DNA of 64,000 bases. Origin: Rhododendron vialii (taxonomy: Eukaryota > Streptophyta > Magnoliopsida > Ericales > Ericaceae). A program made the translations under genes and the position numbers. Positions 58,292 through 64,000 of the stretch are shown here, piece by piece (position 1 is the first letter of the stretch; every line of letters begins with the position of its first letter). Below the pieces are notes generated by a model. That model saw only the letters and a program-made list of their open reading frames with translations. It was not told where the DNA came from and ran no database searches. The DNA is taken from positions 878,001-942,000 of the forward strand of contig NC_080558.1 in assembly GCF_030253575.1 (NCBI RefSeq), read 5' to 3'.

Positions 58292-60356
58292 ACAACCCAC
58301 CCCATGGTGGCTGTAGTTCCGCCCTTGGTTTCTTTTCCTTTTGATGGTATTACTTTGTTTCTATTTGTTATTCTCGGCCACCTCCATCCTCGTGTCAACT
58401 TCCTTGCAGTGCCTCATTTCACGTATCGGAGGCTTTTATCATAGCTACTTAATTTCCATTTCAAGATTTTCTCTCAGTTGTTATTAGGTGGCGACCCCTG
58501 GTTTGTCGGTAAAAAACAGAGTCTACTGACCTTCAAGGTTGTGGGTTCTAGTTGTAAATTTCCCCCTCTGCACCAGCTATTGTTCTGCACTGACCTTCAA
58601 GGTTGTGGATTCTAGTTGTAAATATTGAAAATCCTAAATATGCAATTCCTATTTATTAGTTTTATGCTGTTTACTAGTTCTCTTAAGACCACTTCATCCA
58701 TATTATAGGAGCTCTATTCTCTTGAGAAATTTGAGTTAGCAATATCTTGCTAAATTATTGTCCAACTAAATACGTTCAGCACGAATCCCATACTCTTGCG
58801 AGTGTTGGGTGTCCTGCACAGATACTTTATACATTTTGAAAGATCTATGTGAGATAGGTTTTGAAAATGGGAGCGACTTACTCAAAACACTCGAGGAAAG
58901 TAAGCACAAGGTTTCAAGCCCCCTCAATACAAAAACCATCTGGTAATCGTGTAGGATTTTTCTGAGCATTGTAGCGTGTCATAACAGGAAATGTTGAACT
59001 TTTTTGGGAGCCATGCTACTTGTGCTTTTGGAGTTTCATTACTTGCAATTGCATTTATGTGCAAATACACACGGATCTATCAATGTGGCCGTTATGTTGA
59101 TTCTTTGCCTTTGTTAACTTCCTTGTTTTCAGGCAAAGGAACTGAATCCTGTTTTTCTGATCGACACTTCTGGTTGGACGAAGATAGTAGAAGTCTAGGA
59201 CAGTACTATTAATCCCTTCTAAGTACTACTGTAATTGTAGCTGATGACTTGGTGTGTTCGAGGGTGTCACTTTGTAAGATTAATATGTATTGTTTGGTAA
59301 CACAGTAAAAGATCTCTGTGATTTTATCTCTGCCTGGTGAGATTATTCTAGCAGGCTGTACGTTAAGGGATTATTGAAGAACCCCCTTTGCTTTGGCAGA
59401 ATCTGGCCGGGTGGTTTTCGGGAAGCAGTCATGGCTGCATATATATAATCTACTTAGATCTGCATTGATCAATAGCTGCATATAATTTCCTTTGAACTGC
59501 ATTGATCAGCGTGGTCAATCCTTCTGTGGGAAGTCTTACATGCACTGTATGTAGCGCGCTAGTTTTTCTCTTGGGTTCAGATATTTGTTGGTACATGATT
59601 TGTCTGGCAATATGCGCTGTGAAGATCAAAATGGATCAAATATGTGGGTGAAAAGTGGGCGATATAAGTTTGGAATATTAGAGCAAGTTCACCTGTTGGT
59701 ATTAAATGGTAAATACCTTTACTACAGTTGCTGAATCTTAGATTTGTCATTTCTGAATTTTGACAGCAACTTAGATTACCGGTACTGGAGTACCATTTGG
59801 CAATATATTTTGTGAACTTTGGGCTTTGGCAGTTTAAATAGCTCTCAAGTGAACTTGCTTTTAGTGCCCATCTGCTTTTTCTTTCCCAAATGTTTTGTTC
59901 ACATGATTATCCTGTTCGTATCAATCTTTTTTGGTTTAAATTTAGACCAAACTGGGGGTGGGTATTGTTATGAAAATTCGTTTGAGGATTATTCATTTTC
60001 CCTTCATAATATTCATGTATCTGGGATGGCTTACGCGCAATTCTACTATTTCAAAGGACCATTCTTGTTTCTCACCATCTACTAGTGGGGCCCAATTAAA
60101 ATCATTCCAAAGTCTATATTGATTGGCCGTACGTAATAGAGTCGATAGCGTCGGAAAGTAAGCATATGGGTAGATAAAACCAACAGGAAGTAAGTCAAAG
60201 AAGACAAGGAATACAGGCTTCGAAGAAACAAGATCTATAATATAATTCTACCAGACCATGTAGTTATAGCACAAACAATTACATGAATCATATTTTTTTG
60301 TCATTCCATTCTGTCAGGGGAAAGAATATGATGAATCCAAAACTCTACTGAATTCG
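58292..60356. other. Intergenic; no confident gene
   Basis: Includes a duplicated phrase TGACCTTCAAGGTTGTGGRT (58527 and 58593), possibly SINE debris. A plus-strand frame at 58991-59212 contains TTGTTTTCAG as a possible acceptor (before 59134) and ends SRSLGQYY. I recognise no family and could not build a gene from it. The last about 150 bases before 60357 are probably the 3' UTR of VAMP724. Confidence 0.4.
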
Positions 60357-62613
60357 CTACTGCTTGGCGCAATTGAAACCACGGCAAACAGAAAGCCAGA
60401 TTATCAAGGCCAAAAGTAACAGAATCCCGATCACAACCAACTTTGTTTTCATGTTTTTATACCACATCTTCCGCTTGATCTGCGTCGCCGTTTTCTTGTA
60501 TTGTTGGGCCTGAGATTTGTCAGATAGAGTATAGTTAATCATCCGTGGTGTTTTTTTTTGCACCTTATATAGTTGTTTGTCGCAACTTATGCCTCAGCTA
60601 ATGAGGCAAAACTATGCAGAAAATAGAAAGAAAGGCCGAAGATTATTCTTGGAAGGTAGAAATGTATCTACTTACCGAATCACATAGATCTTGAGCCTTG
60701 CCATCCAAAATTGCAAGGCTTTCTCCCCGGTCTGTAACCTGAAAAGTATACACGAGTAACATAAGTTATAACGGATGTGATAAAACTTGAAAGATTGTGA
60801 AATATTTCAACAGAGGGAAAACATAAGAATGTAAAAGAGACACAACTTTCAGTTAGAATAGCCTATTTTGTTTGTGCTCTTTCTGTAGAAACTTGTGCAT
60901 TCATCTTCGCGAAATCTGTACTTAACTAGCTTGTGATTTCACTGCACATTATTACGGAACTTTCAGTTCATACAATTATTTCCAGACTCTCAAGTATTCA
61001 AATGAGAGAGAGATTCTTCGGTTACTGATTTCAGTCTAGTCTTTCTGAGAACCAAGTAAGGCAGATTATCCAACTAATTCTGCATTCCAACGACAAAAAG
61101 ATTACTTAAGAACAAGAAAAGATCCCGACAGATCAAGCATGAAAATGTAAGAGGAAACAATGCCAACTCATGTTTTTCATTGGGTTTCTGAGGCCTAATA
61201 CGGTCTGCCAACAGCGGATGTACTCTTTCTTCATTGGATACATAGTGGATATTGGTGTGACTGGTGAATGTATTCAACTACGTAGAAAGATGGAGAATCA
61301 CGCAAAAATCTCTATGCCTTTTTCTGGGTTGCGTTATTTACTCGATTGTTCTTCGCGCGTTGCGTACTGTGGTTTGGCCGATTTCTCAAACACATTACAC
61401 ATGTTGACGTACCTTGACAATGTTGTCGAGCATAGCACTTTTAACTTGAGAGACTTGGGCCTTCACTTTCGCTAGTTTTCCAATGATCTCATCGGCATGG
61501 TCAACTGCATACTGCATATGCTCTTTCATAATGGGGCTGCAGATTTCAAATTAGGACAATGTCTTATAAGATTCATTCCATTCATCTCGATTGCACATGC
61601 ATCTCAACAATTAATGGTTCAAGTTTGTTGCGCACTCATACCGTTTTAAGAGTCTTGTACCGTATCTAACTTTTAAAATCACTTTTGAATGACCGAGATT
61701 ACAAGGACTACTCTATTATGTGGTTCAAACCTAGGGTCCTAGACTGCATAGAAGCCATTTACGTTATTCAAACAAGATTGCTTAAACATACCCAAACTCC
61801 TTGTCGAGACTTTTGGCAACAGCCGTGTCCGCTTCAGTACCACCGCCATATATCTTCTCGAAGTCTCCTTTCAGATTTTCCAGAAAAGCGAACGAAAGCT
61901 GATTCTCAACAGATTCTTTGGCAACAGCACAATAAGCTGCAAAATCCGAAACAAGAAACACGTTAAAATGAGTTTGAGACCAAAATTTTCACATTAACTC
62001 TAATTTTGTGCTAACCTAGCTGCCATACTAGTGAAATTGTCCTTTCAATCCTGCGCAGACTGCAGTAATAGTACTAGTCTGAGGACATAGTTATAACTAC
62101 ACGTACCAACGTTATATGATTCAGATGCGTATGAGGTACGCACCCATTGTGTCTCTTGAGTCTGTTAAAGCATCCAGCTCAAAACTGATCGACAACGAGT
62201 GGAGAGGCCGCCAAAACTCATACATTAGTTTTTGGACGTTATAATTAACCAATGTGGAACAAGCTCTAACAGAGACCCATGCATATGTAAAAACGTACTA
62301 CTCGGAAGCACACCTTCTCAAACACAGATTTTCCACAATGTTACATTGGTATTGCACGAAAGCATGCCTGACATTTCGCTAACATGAATGGTGGGGCAGG
62401 AAACATGGAGATCGAAAATCTACCGTAGCCGTCCTCGACGAGGAAGTTGAAGGCGTGGCGTTCGCAGTTGTAGCTGAACTTGTTGTTCGCCGATGGTATT
62501 CTGTGTAAACACTGAGTCGCCACCGCCGGAAAGTTCCCAGTCACGGCAGCGTACTCGGCCACCACCGTTGTTCCCCGAGCCACGGAGCTGTAGACAAACG
62601 ACTCTTGTCCCAT
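60357..62613 (-). CDS. VAMP724: R-SNARE of the VAMP72 group, VAMP724
   Basis: Five exons from the right: 62613-62424, 61936-61792, 61536-61413, 60738-60676 and 60509-60357, giving 224 aa in unbroken phase. Residues 1-115 are the longin domain ([40 protein letters not shown]). Residues 131-190 are the R-SNARE motif with the 0-layer arginine R157 (VTDRGESL). Residues 198-215 are the C-terminal anchor ([18 protein letters not shown]), followed by [13 protein letters not shown]72 proteins drive fusion of secretory and endosomal vesicles with the plasma membrane. The tail and overall sequence fit VAMP724 better than VAMP721/722 from memory. A damaged copy of part of this gene and of its upstream region lies at 38263-38548. 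Confidence 0.94.
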
Positions 62614-63185
62614 ATTGCGGGTGTTTCTTACAACTTTCAAGATTTTACGAAAAAATGATTCTTGAAATGAGAATCAACCTTCACAAAAAAAAAAAAAAAA
62701 ATTCGATTTAAAATTCCGAAACTGAATTCGTGACAAGCACACTAATATAAGTTTCCAAGACGCCAGAATCTAAAATCAATAGCTCTTGGGTTTTTTCTGA
62801 ACGGCGAAGAAAATTTCGTTCAATCGATAGGTCTCGATGTCGTTCAATAGATTGCTCTGTTCGTCATTATATACGTAGCATTGCTCTTGATATAATGCTC
62901 TGTTTGGTATTTACTTAGCAGCCAAGTTAGCTTCTTTATTTTCTGTTCTTCTACGAATTGGACAGCTATGAGCTAGGAACGGATCAAGCCGGGAGATGAA
63001 ACGGCGCCGTGTTGACTTGTCCGCGTGAAAACTCAGGACTTGGAAAAAATAAACTTCTCGATATTTTTTACTTTTTTTTTATTTTTTATTTACGTATCTT
63101 TGACGCGGCAAAGGTTGTGTTTTGTGATTAAAATTTGACTTTTTTTTTTTTTGGAATTTCTTCAATTCCAGCCAAGCTAGAATAA
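62614..63185. other. VAMP724 upstream region
   Basis: Promoter and leader side of VAMP724. 62810-63037 is the part also found in the pseudogene fragment. TTATATACG at 62867 is a weak TATA candidate, about 255 bp upstream of the ATG. Confidence 0.4.
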
Positions 63186-63364
63186 GGCACTTCTATACTT
63201 GGTTCGTTCGGCTTTTGATGTATAAAAAATTTTAAACTACTCAAGATCGGCTTGATTAAAGCTCGTTTAAGATTGGCTCGAACAAATTTTTGAATCTTGT
63301 CAAGATTTCAAACCAATCATAATCAACTACGTGCTTGGCTCGTTTGGCTCATTTACAATCCCTA
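63186..63364. mobile_element. Degenerate hAT-type fragment
   Basis: The right side reads CTTGGCTCGTTTGGCTCATT...ACAATCCCTA, a decayed form of the TTTACAGCCCTA terminus of the element at 51139-51786, with related GGCTCG words inside. Left end uncertain. Confidence 0.4.
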
Positions 63365-63560
63365 CATTGATCTCAGATACCACCTGAATGCTATCCAAAT
63401 ATTGTGTTGTGCGACAATTCAGATATAATAATGACGTGAAAGATCTTGGCCGATGTCGGGGTAAGCTTTTAGTATTTTTGAGAATTTGGTGATTACACGT
63501 TTTTCATTTTTTTAAGCGCTTTTGACTATGTTTTTTTTTATCGAAAAACAATAAACTTTC

Positions 63561-63744
63561 GGGATGGTGCTAGGCCGAAGGTGCTTTGCACGGTGTTGTG
63601 ATTAATTTCAACCGTCCAAAAGTGTTTTGGACGGTTCGAATATTAAAACAACTCCTCCCTATTATTGATTACTGAGACGAGCAGTCCGAATGAAATGCTT
63701 CGGGGACAACATCATGCACAACACCTTCGGCCCTGCACCATCCC
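63561..63744. mobile_element. MITE with central ACCGTCC palindrome
   Basis: GGGATGGTGCTAGGCCGAAG at the left faces the complement of CTTCGGCCCTGCACCATCCC at the right. The centre has AACCGTCCAAAAGTGTTTTG...GACGGTT, like the MITE at 1044-1263. 184 bp. Confidence 0.75.
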
Positions 63745-64000
63745 CGATCATAATTCCAAACTTTTCTTTTCACCAATCAAAAGAATTCATGCATGTTCGT
63801 AAACGACTCGCTGTTTTTTTAATTTCACCTATCAATTTGTGAATTTGCTCGCTTTGTTCACCAACCAAAAGCTTTAAACGAACGATTGTTCACAAAAAAA
63901 CCTTATATCAACTAATCTAATTAAAAACACAACAGTTAAAAAATAGACAAACAAAATGAAACGATAGACAAACAAAATGAAATGAAAGGAAATATATTTA
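63745..64000. other. Window end, nothing recognised
   Basis: AT-rich sequence with a small direct repeat (AGACAAACAAAATGAAA) in the last 60 bases. Confidence 0.4.

Noticed and set aside
58991-59212. A 73-codon frame ending SRSLGQYY as a small gene or last exon
   Set aside because: It contains a possible acceptor but no upstream exons could be linked, the first part is AT-rich and unlike a known family, and no start context supports it. Left as unassigned.
59819-60085. An 88-codon hydrophobic frame as a membrane protein
   Set aside because: Phe/Leu richness comes from T-rich DNA; no homology is recognised and it lies next to the VAMP724 3' UTR.

Overview
The window is nuclear DNA of a flowering plant. 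It is AT-rich, the genes are split by many GT-AG introns, and the spaces between them are full of miniature transposons, solo LTRs and CT/AT microsatellites. The protein sequences look like those of a core eudicot; I cannot name the species. No rRNA or tRNA gene and no CRISPR array was seen.

Seven protein-coding genes can be reconstructed exon by exon. From left to right they are: a small ARM/TOG-like helical-repeat protein (1938-4716, +); a chloroplast-targeted single-span protein with a DUF3110-like domain (5307-8357, -); a CARM1-type protein arginine methyltransferase, PRMT4 class (9733-20508, -, 15 exons); heat-shock factor binding protein HSBP (22743-26146, +); a free-standing alanyl-tRNA editing (AlaX-type) hydrolase (30695-33955, +); a C2-domain SRC2-like protein (43157-44384, -); and the R-SNARE VAMP724 (60357-62613, -). 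Every splice junction was checked for phase, and each chain translates without a break to a family-typical length. The genes are housekeeping genes with unrelated jobs. From memory, several of their Arabidopsis relatives sit close together on chromosome 4, which suggests conserved microsynteny.

The gene-rich left half (1-34 kb) is compact. The right half (34-64 kb) is mostly transposon mosaic. It holds long-palindrome foldback elements, a 1.06 kb Mutator-like palindrome with a 9-bp target duplication, a 5'-truncated LINE beside an empty paralogous site, two 2.9-3.1 kb solo LTRs of one family in opposite orientation, and hAT-like and Stowaway elements nested inside them. A broken, internally deleted copy of part of VAMP724 lies at 38.3-38.5 kb.

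The most notable points are: an AT-AC minor-spliceosome (U12-type) intron in HSBP, whose first coding exon holds only the ATG; a hAT-like miniature element whose interior is an array of seven palindromic TTTCGGTAA units at about 33-bp spacing, present twice, one copy split by a solo LTR; a TRIM retrotransposon with two 166-bp LTRs in PRMT4 intron 1; and a two-unit minisatellite in the only intron of the C2 gene.
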